Part shown: piece after piece, positions 1 through 6,932 of the stretch | How the letters are laid out: every line of letters starts with the position of its first letter | How positions within the stretch are numbered: the first letter of the stretch is position 1 | From: Clostridia bacterium | GTDB lineage: Bacteria > Bacillota > Clostridia > Monoglobales > Monoglobaceae | Direction of reading: 5' to 3' | DNA: 24,547 bases | NCBI GenBank assembly: GCA_900769795.1 | Contig: CAAGHZ010000007.1 | Location: 1 to 24,547, forward strand | The notes under the pieces: model-generated | Database searches by the model: none | What the model was told of the DNA's origin: nothing | Seen by the model: the letters and a program-made list of their open reading frames with translations, nothing else | Position numbers and translations under genes: made by a program

Positions 1-10
1 AAATTATGTT

Positions 11-490
11 TAGGGGGTTAAGAAATCGTAGATTTTTATGGTTACTTATGAGAGGCAAAATTATAAATTTGCAAGTTTTTCACAAACAGGGGTTAAAAAC
101 GGCATTTTAAAACACGATAAGTGAAAGGAATTTTTTCAAATTAAGGTTTCCAAACAACAAAAAAGTCAGCCTTATATATTAGTGAGAGAATTTTTTTCAA
201 AATCAGGGTGTACGAAATGGCTAAAAAATGGCGAATAAATGAGGGGATAAAAATTTAGGGTTGTCAAAACCGAAAAAAACTCACTATTAAGAATATTAGG
301 GAGATAATTTTGAAATATGGGTGGTTAAAATGATGTTTTCATTCCAATTAAGTGAATGCAGATATTAATAATTTGTAAATTTTGTTACTCAAAATCAAAA
401 AAACCTCCCTATATAGAATAGTAGAGGGAAATTTTTAAAAAGTATTTGTGAAAATGCCACTTATTTTCCGTATAGTAAGAGGCTTTTTAT
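11..490. repeat. Degenerate direct repeats, about 60-nt period, AT-rich, gene-free
   Basis: No credible coding region is seen in the first 784 bases. The first 490 bases hold a recurring motif, roughly GTGAGAGGAATTTTTT, starting near 50, 121, 182, 241, 299, 352, 422 and 475, so the spacing is 54-73 nt. A second recurring piece resembling AGGGTTGTTAAAA lies between copies near 11, 87, 143, 204, 257 and 318. Several copies include a short hairpin just before the T-rich tract: 280-303 (CTC-CTA against TAG-GAG), 406-429 (TCCCT against AGGGA) and 460-479 (CTTAT against GTAAG). The copies are diverged, so this is an old or loosely constrained array. It could be recombinase or accessory-protein binding sites, an origin or partition array, or a string of terminator-like hairpins. 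Function is not established. Confidence 0.55.
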
Positions 491-510
491 AAAACACAAC
501 TGAATATCAA

Positions 511-745
511 GCATCAGGATACACAGGCAATAGTGCGAGCAAGGCTGCAAAGGCGCCATGACCTTCCAAACAGAAGCGAGCGATAAACTTCCTGCAGCGA
601 GGCGGAATAGCAAACCGCTGTGCCAAGACCATTATTGCAGATAATGATACTCCCGTCTTGAACTCGTCACTGAATTGGACGGTCGGTCATAAGAATGAGC
701 GAAGGTGAAACTCCTGTGAGGATTTGCTAAAATCCGTTCTGATGC
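511..745 (+). ncRNA. Candidate structured RNA upstream of the recombinase genes
   Basis: This roughly 235-nt block is less AT-rich than its surroundings and is closed by a terminal stem, 511-519 (GCATCAGGA) with 737-745 (TTCTGATGC). Nested inside are 522-527 with 713-718 (CACAGG/CCTGTG), 544-549 with 593-598 (GCTGCA/TGCAGC), 602-605 with 615-618 (GCGG/CCGC), 624-629 with 655-660 (CAAGAC/GTCTTG) enclosing 630-635 with 641-646 (CATTAT/ATAATG), 688-691 with 696-699 (TCAT/ATGA), and 720-725 with 730-735 (GGATTT/AAATCC). All these stems are mutually compatible. No T-run follows, so it is probably the 5' leader of the 65-aa gene and the recombinase, or is processed from it. I cannot assign it to a named RNA family. 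A relic of group II intron domain I is an alternative, but no intron domain V or reverse transcriptase is seen. Confidence 0.6.
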
Positions 746-784
746 TTCAAAACTCAAAATTTTAATAAGTTAGGAGGAAATTTT

Positions 785-982
785 ATGTCAAGAAAAAACA
801 ATGAACCTAAAATCACTCAGGTGATTTATTACCATTCAGGAACCAATGAGGAATTTAATCATTTCCTCAAATCAGTTGTTAAAGACTACATAAGTCAAGG
901 GCTTGAACAACCTGAAACGGAAGTTCAGGAACCCGAGGATGATATGCAAGAAAATGACGGCGAAATTTCGTTAGATTTTTAG
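785..982 (+). CDS. Small acidic protein upstream of the serine recombinase, unknown function
   Basis: This 65-aa protein starts at an ATG preceded by an ideal AGGAGG (772-777) at normal spacing. The N-terminal half is mixed-charge (KNNEPKITQVIYYHSG...), with a likely helix around residues 22-40. The C-terminal third is strongly acidic, rich in Glu and Asp, and ends in SLDF. There is no signal peptide or membrane segment. It lies 55 bp upstream of the recombinase on the same strand and downstream of the structured RNA, so the two proteins are probably co-transcribed. Small proteins beside large serine recombinases are often accessory or directionality factors, but nothing in the sequence proves that here. 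I do not recognise the family. Confidence 0.65.
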   Translation: MSRKNNEPKITQVIYYHSGTNEEFNHFLKSVVKDYISQGLEQPETEVQEPEDDMQENDGEISLDF

Positions 983-1037
983 CTGGATATATTAAAACTT
1001 ATGTGGTATTGTTTGTTGCTAAGGAAGGAGAATTATT

Positions 1038-2690
1038 ATGAATATCATGCAAGCATGGAGAATTTGGATTTATTACAGATTGTCAAGAGATGACGACAAG
1101 GAAATGAATTCACTAAAGAACCAAAGACAAATTTTGATGGACTACATCGAAAAGAACGGACATAAGTTCGTGGGAGAATCATTCGATGACAATGTAAGCG
1201 GAATGACCTTCGAGCGAAACGGAATCGAAGAAATTTATCAAGCCGCTGCGGAGCATAGAATGGATGTTGTACTTGTAAAAGACTTATCAAGACTCGGCAG
1301 AGAAAAGATTCAAACTGCAATGTTCATCGAATACTTAAGAAGTCACAATGTAAGAGTTATAAGCGTAACCGACAACACAGACAGCTTCAACGAGGACGAT
1401 GAATTCCGTATGGATATGAACCAGTTCATCAACCATATGTATGCCAGAGATGTAAGCAAGAAGGTCAGATACGGTTATCGTCAGAAACAGAAAGACAAGG
1501 GCGTTTGTAATATGCCTCCTATGGGATATTACAAGGACAAAAGCAAAGACGAAATTGTAATCATGGACGAGCCTGCTGAAATCGTAAGAGAAATCTATAC
1601 GATGTACCTTGACGGATTTGGTTTCAAAGCCATAGCAGAAAAGCTAAATAAAGATGGCAAGAAGTCTCCGTCATACTATCAAAAGCTTTACAACAACAAG
1701 AATCAAGGATACAACAAGCCGGCAATTACATTCAGGTATCTATGGGACCCGACTGCAGTAAAGCGAGTGCTTACGAATGAATTCTACACAGGCACCCTCG
1801 TATGCCATATCGAAGAAACAGACAAGGCGAAAAAGATACGAAGAAAAGTGCCAAAGGAAGAACAGTTCAGGCATGAAAACTATGCACCCGTGATTATACC
1901 AAGGGAAGTATGGGACAAGGTTCAAAACCTTATTGAGAGTAAGAAAGAAACCAATGTCCGAGCAAGCTCGGGAAATCCTTATCACAGGTACACAGGACTG
2001 CTAAAATGCGGTGACTGTGGATGCACCTTTGTAGCAAAGATAAGAAAATGGGGTGACAAGCCTGACAGAGTGGAATATGTCTGCAACGGCTATCACCGAT
2101 ACAAAGGATACTGCACATCCCACAGAGTTCAGGAAAAGGACTTAGATGCTCTTGTATATAAAGAATTGTCAAGGCTTAAATCAAAGGCACAGGATAACTG
2201 GCTCTCCATTGAAGATGAGGTTAAAAAGTGGTTATCGAATAAAGGAAATACCGACAAGAAAATCAGGGACTACCGAGCGATGATTGAAAACCTTGAGCTT
2301 GAGCAGGAGAATATCCTGATTGAAAGAATAAGAGATATGGAAAACCGTGCTACATACGACAGAATACTTGAAAAGAGAAAGGTCGAAATAGAAAACCTTA
2401 AAACAAAAATTCAAGACATACTGAATATGGAGCAAACAGTCAAAAAGCGAAAGAAAGAAATCAAGGAAAGCATCGACATACTTGACGGAATCATAGCAGA
2501 GGGTGCAATCAGCAATGTAAACTTAAGGCTACTCGTAAAAGAAATAATAGTCCTCGACATGGAGAACAACGAGCTTGCCCTTGTCATAGTAATGAACGCA
2601 CCATTCGGTGAATACGGAGAGATATTCGATGACGATGGAAATGTAACCCTTGCACACAATGGGGATTACAAACCGATAAGTGTAGGATAA
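1038..2690 (+). CDS. Large serine recombinase (site-specific integrase/transposase)
   Basis: This 550-aa protein has the domain order of large serine recombinases that insert and excise integrative elements. An N-terminal resolvase catalytic domain (about 8-155) carries the nucleophile in YYRLSRDD (Ser16) and the conserved region VLVKDLSRLGRE. A recombinase DNA-binding domain (about 165-300) follows, with the typical YKDKSKDEIVIMDEPAEIV-like opening. A zinc ribbon (about 320-365) has CGDC and later Cys/His residues around CNGYHRYKGYC. A charged coiled coil (about 375-475) comes next, then a short beta-rich tail. The start has GGAG 7 nt upstream. The protein seems intact, and the closest style is the Tn4451 TnpX-like recombinases of clostridial elements. 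Its stop is 2 nt from the tRNA-Leu terminator, which places the gene at an element-chromosome boundary. The rest of the element presumably lies left of the window. Confidence 0.93.
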   Translation: MNIMQAWRIWIYYRLSRDDDKEMNSLKNQRQILMDYIEKNGHKFVGESFDDNVSGMTFERNGIEEIYQAAAEHRMDVVLVKDLSRLGREKIQTAMFIEYLRSHNVRVISVTDNTDSFNEDDEFRMDMNQFINHMYARDVSKKVRYGYRQKQKDKGVCNMPPMGYYKDKSKDEIVIMDEPAEIVREIYTMYLDGFGFKAIAEKLNKDGKKSPSYYQKLYNNKNQGYNKPAITFRYLWDPTAVKRVLTNEFYTGTLVCHIEETDKAKKIRRKVPKEEQFRHENYAPVIIPREVWDKVQNLIESKKETNVRASSGNPYHRYTGLLKCGDCGCTFVAKIRKWGDKPDRVEYVCNGYHRYKGYCTSHRVQEKDLDALVYKELSRLKSKAQDNWLSIEDEVKKWLSNKGNTDKKIRDYRAMIENLELEQENILIERIRDMENRATYDRILEKRKVEIENLKTKIQDILNMEQTVKKRKKEIKESIDILDGIIAEGAISNVNLRLLVKEIIVLDMENNELALVIVMNAPFGEYGEIFDDDGNVTLAHNGDYKPISVG

Positions 2691-2692
2691 TG

Positions 2693-2725
2693 AAAAAGTG
2701 CTTACGGGAGAAATCTCGTAAGCAC
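2693..2725 (-). terminator. Rho-independent terminator of tRNA-Leu
   Basis: A 12-bp stem, GTGCTTACGGGA (2698-2709) with TCTCGTAAGCAC (2714-2725), has a GAAA loop read on the plus strand. Read on the minus strand it is followed by TTTTT (complement of 2693-2697). It lies 8 nt beyond the tRNA-Leu 3' end and only 2 nt from the recombinase stop codon on the other strand. Confidence 0.85.
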
Positions 2726-2733
2726 TAGGAAGA

Positions 2734-2820
2734 TGGTGCAGGTAACAGGACTTGAACCTGCATGAAATCGCTTTCACATGGACCTGAACCATGCGCGTCT
2801 GCCAATTCCGCCATACCTGC
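2734..2820 (-). tRNA. tRNA-Leu (anticodon CAG)
   Basis: The minus strand reads GCAGGTATGGCGGAATTGG onward. The seven-base acceptor arm GCAGGTA pairs with TACCTGC, there is a leucine-type D arm, the anticodon stem CATGG/CCATG holds loop TTCAGGT (anticodon CAG), and a class II variable arm and a GGTTCAAGTCC T arm follow. The 3' CCA is encoded (2734-2736). All stems close, so it should be functional. No convincing promoter lies immediately upstream. The nearest good one is at 3151-3179, with two truncated tRNA-Leu copies in between. Confidence 0.95.
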
Positions 2821-2947
2821 ATATTAAATTGTAACCTCATAATTTTTACACGGGAGAGGTAACCCCGAGGAGGAGCAAAACCGCTTAATCCTCAAATATG
2901 AAACGGAAAAATCCGGTTTAATCTATTTAATCACAGAGGTGGCGTTG

Positions 2948-2985
2948 CCTGAACCATGCGCGTCTGCCAATTCCGCCATATCCGC
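2948..2985 (-). pseudogene. Truncated tRNA-Leu 5' half (copy 2)
   Basis: The minus strand from 2985 reads GCGGATATGGCGGAATTGG and continues through the D arm and the anticodon stem up to GGTTCAGG, then leaves the tRNA sequence. Apart from the acceptor arm (GCGGATA instead of GCAGGTA) it matches the intact gene base for base, and the match continues a few bases upstream (2948-2991 against 2783-2826). No matching TATCCGC acceptor half is present in this gap, so it cannot make a tRNA. Confidence 0.8.
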
Positions 2986-3117
2986 ATATTAAGTTTGACA
3001 GCAGCCGTTGTTGGAAAGATAAAGCGTTTGTCTGCCAGCGACTCGCTTTGCTCGCTGCATAACCTCTGTCAACCAATCAGGCATCGCCGATGGCTTGCCT
3101 TCTTGGGACATCGGAAA

Positions 3118-3134
3118 AATTCCGCCATATCCGC
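3118..3134 (-). pseudogene. Truncated tRNA-Leu 5' end (copy 3)
   Basis: The minus strand from 3134 reads GCGGATATGGCGGAATT, identical to the 5' end of copy 2, then diverges inside the D arm. It sits about 16 bp downstream of the strong promoter at 3151-3179, where a tRNA 5' end is expected. This therefore looks like the original start of a tRNA-Leu gene that has lost its body. Confidence 0.7.
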
Positions 3135-3150
3135 ATAACCAACATGAGTT

Positions 3151-3179
3151 ATTCTATCACAATTTTATATGCAAGTCAA
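3151..3179 (-). promoter_or_regulatory. Sigma-A promoter for the tRNA-Leu segment
   Basis: On the minus strand TTGACT (3174-3179) is followed after 17 nt by TAGAAT (3151-3156). Transcription would begin just before the truncated tRNA-Leu 5' end at 3134 and run through the second fragment to the intact tRNA-Leu. Confidence 0.7.
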
Positions 3180-3198
3180 GATTTTTTAAAGATAATAT

Positions 3199-3228
3199 AA
3201 AAAACACACTCATAGTTGGTGTGTTTTT
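3199..3228 (-). terminator. Terminator of tRNA-Arg
   Basis: The stem AAAACACAC (3201-3209) pairs with GTGTGTTTT (3219-3227), with A and T tracts on either side. It lies directly after the tRNA-Arg CCA end on the minus strand. Confidence 0.8.
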
Positions 3229-3229
3229 C

Positions 3230-3304
3230 TGGCACCCTCTACGTGAATCGAACACGTAACTGACCCTTAGGAGGGGTCTGTTATATCCATTTAACTAAGA
3301 GGGC
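3230..3304 (-). tRNA. tRNA-Arg (anticodon CCT)
   Basis: The minus strand begins GCCCTCTTAGTTAAATGG. The acceptor GCCCTCT pairs with AGAGGGT (one G-U), the anticodon stem GACCC/GGGTC encloses CTCCTAA, giving CCT, and the T arm is ACGTG TTCGATT CACGT. CCA is encoded at 3230-3232. It is flanked by its own terminator and by that of tRNA-Thr. Confidence 0.93.
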
Positions 3305-3321
3305 ATATGATTATTTAGTTG

Positions 3322-3353
3322 GAAAAAGGCTATTCGTAAGAATAGCCTTTTTC
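3322..3353 (-). terminator. Perfect 14-bp hairpin terminator after tRNA-Thr
   Basis: GAAAAAGGCTATTC (3322-3335) and GAATAGCCTTTTTC (3340-3353) are perfect complements around GTAA. The hairpin abuts the CCA end of tRNA-Thr on the minus strand and could terminate in both directions. Confidence 0.82.
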
Positions 3354-3429
<76 letters not shown>

Positions 3430-3432
3430 AAA

Positions 3433-3509
3433 TGGCGATCCGGATGGGGTTCGAACCCACGACCTCCAGCGTGACAGGCTGGCATTCTAACCAACTGAAC
3501 TACCGGACC
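3433..3509 (-). tRNA. tRNA-Asp (anticodon GTC)
   Basis: The minus strand begins GGTCCGGTAGTTCAGTTGG. The anticodon stem CCAGC/GCTGG holds CTGTCAC (GTC), the T arm has GTTCGAAC, and the 3' end is GCCA with CCA encoded. It is the first tRNA after the promoter at 3528-3556. Confidence 0.95.
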
Positions 3510-3527
3510 ACTGAATTTAACTTAGTT

Positions 3528-3556
3528 ATGATACCATATTTTTGAGTTTATGTCAA
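3528..3556 (-). promoter_or_regulatory. Sigma-A promoter of the Asp-Thr tRNA operon
   Basis: On the minus strand TTGACA (3551-3556), a 17-nt spacer and TATCAT (3528-3533) lie about 19 nt before the tRNA-Asp 5' end. The match is near-consensus, as expected for stable RNA. Confidence 0.8.
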
Positions 3557-3558
3557 TA

Positions 3559-3587
3559 CAAAAATCAAAAATAATTGGGGTTTTTGA
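3559..3587 (-). terminator. Weak terminator after the pseudouridine synthase gene
   Basis: On the minus strand TCAAAAA and TTTTTGA (complements of 3581-3587 and 3565-3571) form a 7-bp stem with further T residues after it. It starts about 10 nt past the stop of the RluA-type gene. The stem is A-T rich, hence the modest confidence. Confidence 0.45.
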
Positions 3588-3596
3588 GTGCAGTTA

Positions 3597-4523
3597 TTAT
3601 GCGTTGACATCTTTTTTGCAAATGGTTTTTCCGCTCAGATAGTCAAGTTCATTGCCTGATGATTTGAAGTCAAAAATAATCTTATAAGAGATAAGATGCT
3701 GATATGTTTTGTTGCCGTCGGGTTTTGCGCCATACTTGATGTCCCCGACAAGAGGACAACCCATAAAGGAGAAACCTGCACGTATCTGGTGGGTGCGGCC
3801 TGTGTGAAGTTCTACCTCCAAAAGTGCGGGAGAGCCATCTCTTAATGTTCGATACGAGGTTTCGCAGTAACCGGCATTTTTTTGTTTGGGTTCTGTTTTG
3901 CTAAATATCATTTTGCGGTTTTTCTCGTCCTTTATAAGCCATCCATGGATATCTCCCTGTACAGGCTTTGGCGATTTCTCTGTTTCGCACAGATAGAACT
4001 TTCTAATCTCTTTGGATTTGATTTTTTCAGTTATGATTCTAAGTGACGGGGCGTTTTTTGCCGCAATAACTAACCCCTCGGTGTTGCGGTCGATACGATG
4101 GCAAAGTGATGGAATAAACAATGGCGATGAGTTCGTGTTAATCTCACCATTTTTATACAGATAAGAACGGATGCGGCTCTCTAATGAGTCTTTGATATCA
4201 TTCGTATCCTGAGACGGCATACCCGACGGCTTGTCGACAACAAGGATGTTCTCATCCTCGTATACAATGTTGATATCAGATGATGCAGTTTGCCACGAAA
4301 AAGACTTGCCTTCGACTTTGAAAAACTCATCATTCATATAAATCTGCACAACATCATTAAGACAGAGCCTTTCGGCGCAGTCCTTGTGCTTGCCGTTGAT
4401 ACGGACTTTTTTCTTTCTCAGGGCTTTGTATACTTCGCCTGACTTTATGCCCGGCATTACCTTGAGCATAAACTTGTCAAGGCGTGTGCCGTCGCTGTTT
4501 TTATCTATTATAAATTCCTTCAC
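3597..4523 (-). CDS. RluA-family 23S rRNA pseudouridine synthase
   Basis: This 308-aa enzyme converts specific uridines in rRNA to pseudouridine. An S4-like RNA-binding domain occupies about residues 13-75 (DKFMLKVMPGIKSGEVYKAL). The catalytic domain starts at about 85 (IVYEDENILVVDKPSGMPS) and contains the family motif HRIDRNTEG at 142-150, with catalytic Asp145. Later motifs include LHTGRTHQIR and GDIKYG. This S4 + catalytic layout is that of RluC/RluD-type enzymes, but the exact target uridines cannot be read from sequence. The start is a GTG 12 nt after AAGGA. It follows metH by 18 bp and is probably its last operon partner, a link that looks positional rather than functional. Confidence 0.9.
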   Translation of the reverse strand: MKEFIIDKNSDGTRLDKFMLKVMPGIKSGEVYKALRKKKVRINGKHKDCAERLCLNDVVQIYMNDEFFKVEGKSFSWQTASSDINIVYEDENILVVDKPSGMPSQDTNDIKDSLESRIRSYLYKNGEINTNSSPLFIPSLCHRIDRNTEGLVIAAKNAPSLRIITEKIKSKEIRKFYLCETEKSPKPVQGDIHGWLIKDEKNRKMIFSKTEPKQKNAGYCETSYRTLRDGSPALLEVELHTGRTHQIRAGFSFMGCPLVGDIKYGAKPDGNKTYQHLISYKIIFDFKSSGNELDYLSGKTICKKDVNA

Positions 4524-4541
4524 AAGCGCCCAATCCTTTCT

Positions 4542-6911
4542 TTAAAATCCGAAAATTTTATTGGCAATCTCTACATCCGCTCTTGCATCGGCAACATAAT
4601 AATCTGCGCCGACAAACTCTGCATATTCTTCGGAGAGGACTGCACCGCCAACCATAATTTTTGCAGGGCATCCGGCAGCTTTCAGTTTTTCTATGGTGGC
4701 CTTCATGCTTGAGACGGTTGTTGTCATCAAAGCACTGAGACCTATCAGTTTTATGTTGTTAGAGAGAGCGACCTCTACGATTTGTTCGGCAGGGACACTT
4801 CTGCCGAGGTCAATAACGTCGTAGCCATAGTTCTCGAGAAGCATTTTCGCTATGTTTTTACCAATGTCGTGGATGTCGCCTTCGACGGTTGCAAGGAGAA
4901 TTTGCCCTCTTGTAATAATTTCTCTGTCCGAAGAGGTTTTATCTCTCAAAAGTTCAAAGCCACCCTTGGCGGCTTCTGCTGCCTGCATAAGTTGAGGCAG
5001 GAATATAACGCCTTTTTCGTAACTTTTGCCCACTGCGTCAAGGGCGGGAATATAGTAGTTTTCGATAATATCCATAGGGTCTGTGCCTGAAGCTAAGAGT
5101 GCCTTTGTTTTTGTGACCGCATCATCTCTCAATCCTTTTTCTATAAGTGATTTAAGGTCTTTATCTGCAGAATGATTCAAAGATGGAGCCACATCTGTGT
5201 TTGAATAACATGAGATATATTCTGTTGCGTCTTTGTCGGTGTTGTTTAAAACCCTGAAAGCGCGGACCGCGTCCATAACCTCTGCTGACATTGGGTTAAT
5301 TATGGCACAGTCAAGCCCTGCGCCAAAGCAGGCGCTTAAAAATACCGAGTTAAGTTTTGGCCTGCAAGGAAGACCGAAGGATACATTGCTGACGCCAAGA
5401 ACGGTTTTTATACCTAATCTTTCTTTTACAAGGGCCACCGCTTTTATAGTTTCTTTAACAAGTTCTTGTTGGGCAGAAGCGGTAAGAACAAGGCAATCGA
5501 CAATTATATCCTGCGGAGGAATCCCGTATCCTGCGGCGGTTTTAACTATATTTTCTGCAATCTTCAGGCGGCCCTCTGCGGTTTGTGGTATTCCGCCCTC
5601 GTCAAGAGTAAGGGCTACAACGGCTGCGCCGTACTTTGCAGCAATGGGGAATATCATCTCCATACTGTCTGCCTTGCCGCACACAGAGTTAATTATAGGT
5701 TTGCCTCTGTAAATTCTGACCGCTGCTTCTATTGCGTCGGGGTCAGAGCTATCTATCTGGAGTGGAAGGTTAACAACTGATTGAATCTCTTCGACAGCGC
5801 GCCTGAGAAGATACTTCTCGTCTACATCGGGCAAACCGCAATTGACGTCAAGGATATCTGCACCTGCATCGCTTTGCCGAACTGCCTCTTCCATAAGATA
5901 CGCAAAGTCGCGATTGCGCAGTTTTTCTTTCAGCAACTTTTTGCCCGTTGGGTTTATCCTCTCGCCTATTACCGATATTTTATTATCGAGTTCCACAGTT
6001 TTTGTGCCTGAAGTAAGTGCGCAAATTGGACGAGGGGTGGTTTTGACTCTTGTTTTGTTTGTAAGCTTATCGCAAAGTGCCTTGATATATTCGGGGGTAG
6101 TGCCGCAACATCCGCCAAGGATGGCAGCACCCTTTTTGACAAGATTTATCATATAGTCGCTGTATTCATCTGCAGATATATCATAGCATGTTTTTCCACC
6201 GTTGAGTTGCGGCAGCCCTGCGTTTGGCTGAACAAGAACAGGGACAGATGAATATTCAAGGAGTTCGTCCACAATAGGAGTAAGTTCCTTTGGACCGAGA
6301 GAGCAATTAACTCCAAGAGCGTCAACTTTAAGGGCTGATAAGGCAATTGCCTCTGTCTTGGGGTCGCAACCGACAAAGGTTCTGCCGTCACTTTGGTAAG
6401 TCATACTAACGAAAACAGGCAAGTCGCAATTTTCTCTTGCGGCAAGAACAGCCGCCTTGACTTCAAGCAAGTCTGACATGGTCTCGATTAAAATTAGGTC
6501 TGCACCACTGCGTGCGCCTGTAATAATTTGTCTTGCAAAGGCATCGTAGGCAGTTTCAAAGCCAAGTGTCCCCATAGGGTGCATCATCTGCCCGAGGGGG
6601 CCGATGTCAAGGGCCACATATTTTGCGCCGCTTGATTTTGCAAGTTCAATTCCTGCGGATATAACCTCTTCGACACTATGCCCGCATCCACGAAGCTTAA
6701 ATTCGTTAGCCTGAAAAGTATTTGCGGTTATAATGTCAGCCCCTGCCTTTACATAGGAGGTGTGAATGTCTTTGACAACATCAGGGTTTGTAAGGTTATA
6801 AAGTTCAGGCAGACCTCCTGTGGGAAGCCCTGCAGCCTGAAGCATTGTGCCCATTGCTCCGTCAAAGATAAGTATGTTGTTTTCAAGATATTTAAGTATT
6901 TCGCAAGCCAT
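4542..6911 (-). CDS. metH: Cobalamin-dependent methionine synthase, short form without reactivation domain
   Basis: The 789-aa protein transfers a methyl group from 5-methyltetrahydrofolate via cobalamin to homocysteine, giving methionine. The homocysteine-binding barrel is residues 1-285, with zinc cysteines in GVNCSLGP (Cys203) and GGCCGTT (Cys268, Cys269). The pterin-binding barrel is about 305-570 (ISVIGERINPTGKK, later DVNCGLPDVDE). A B12 cap helix region and the Rossmann B12 domain follow, with DIHDIG at 679-684; His681 is the lower axial ligand, then GLSALMTTT and VGGAVLSEEY. Full-length proteobacterial MetH is about 1,200 aa. The missing C-terminal SAM-dependent reactivation domain is supplied by the separate upstream gene. 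The ATG has AAGGA 9 nt upstream. No cobalamin riboswitch or S-box is apparent in the short gaps before it. Confidence 0.95.
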   Translation of the reverse strand: MACEILKYLENNILIFDGAMGTMLQAAGLPTGGLPELYNLTNPDVVKDIHTSYVKAGADIITANTFQANEFKLRGCGHSVEEVISAGIELAKSSGAKYVALDIGPLGQMMHPMGTLGFETAYDAFARQIITGARSGADLILIETMSDLLEVKAAVLAARENCDLPVFVSMTYQSDGRTFVGCDPKTEAIALSALKVDALGVNCSLGPKELTPIVDELLEYSSVPVLVQPNAGLPQLNGGKTCYDISADEYSDYMINLVKKGAAILGGCCGTTPEYIKALCDKLTNKTRVKTTPRPICALTSGTKTVELDNKISVIGERINPTGKKLLKEKLRNRDFAYLMEEAVRQSDAGADILDVNCGLPDVDEKYLLRRAVEEIQSVVNLPLQIDSSDPDAIEAAVRIYRGKPIINSVCGKADSMEMIFPIAAKYGAAVVALTLDEGGIPQTAEGRLKIAENIVKTAAGYGIPPQDIIVDCLVLTASAQQELVKETIKAVALVKERLGIKTVLGVSNVSFGLPCRPKLNSVFLSACFGAGLDCAIINPMSAEVMDAVRAFRVLNNTDKDATEYISCYSNTDVAPSLNHSADKDLKSLIEKGLRDDAVTKTKALLASGTDPMDIIENYYIPALDAVGKSYEKGVIFLPQLMQAAEAAKGGFELLRDKTSSDREIITRGQILLATVEGDIHDIGKNIAKMLLENYGYDVIDLGRSVPAEQIVEVALSNNIKLIGLSALMTTTVSSMKATIEKLKAAGCPAKIMVGGAVLSEEYAEFVGADYYVADARADVEIANKIFGF

Positions 6912-6932
6912 ATTAAAAATCCTTTCAGGTTT

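Noticed and set aside
11..490. CRISPR array
   Set aside because: The repeats are too diverged and unevenly spaced, with no conserved repeat unit and no cas genes.
533..745. 5' part of a group II intron (GTGCG at 533-537)
   Set aside because: The closing stem lies outside that start, no domain V or reverse transcriptase follows, and the fold looks self-contained; kept only as an alternative.
5233..5712. 159-aa plus-strand ORF inside metH
   Set aside because: It is antisense to a clearly conserved protein and has no family features; it is a shadow.
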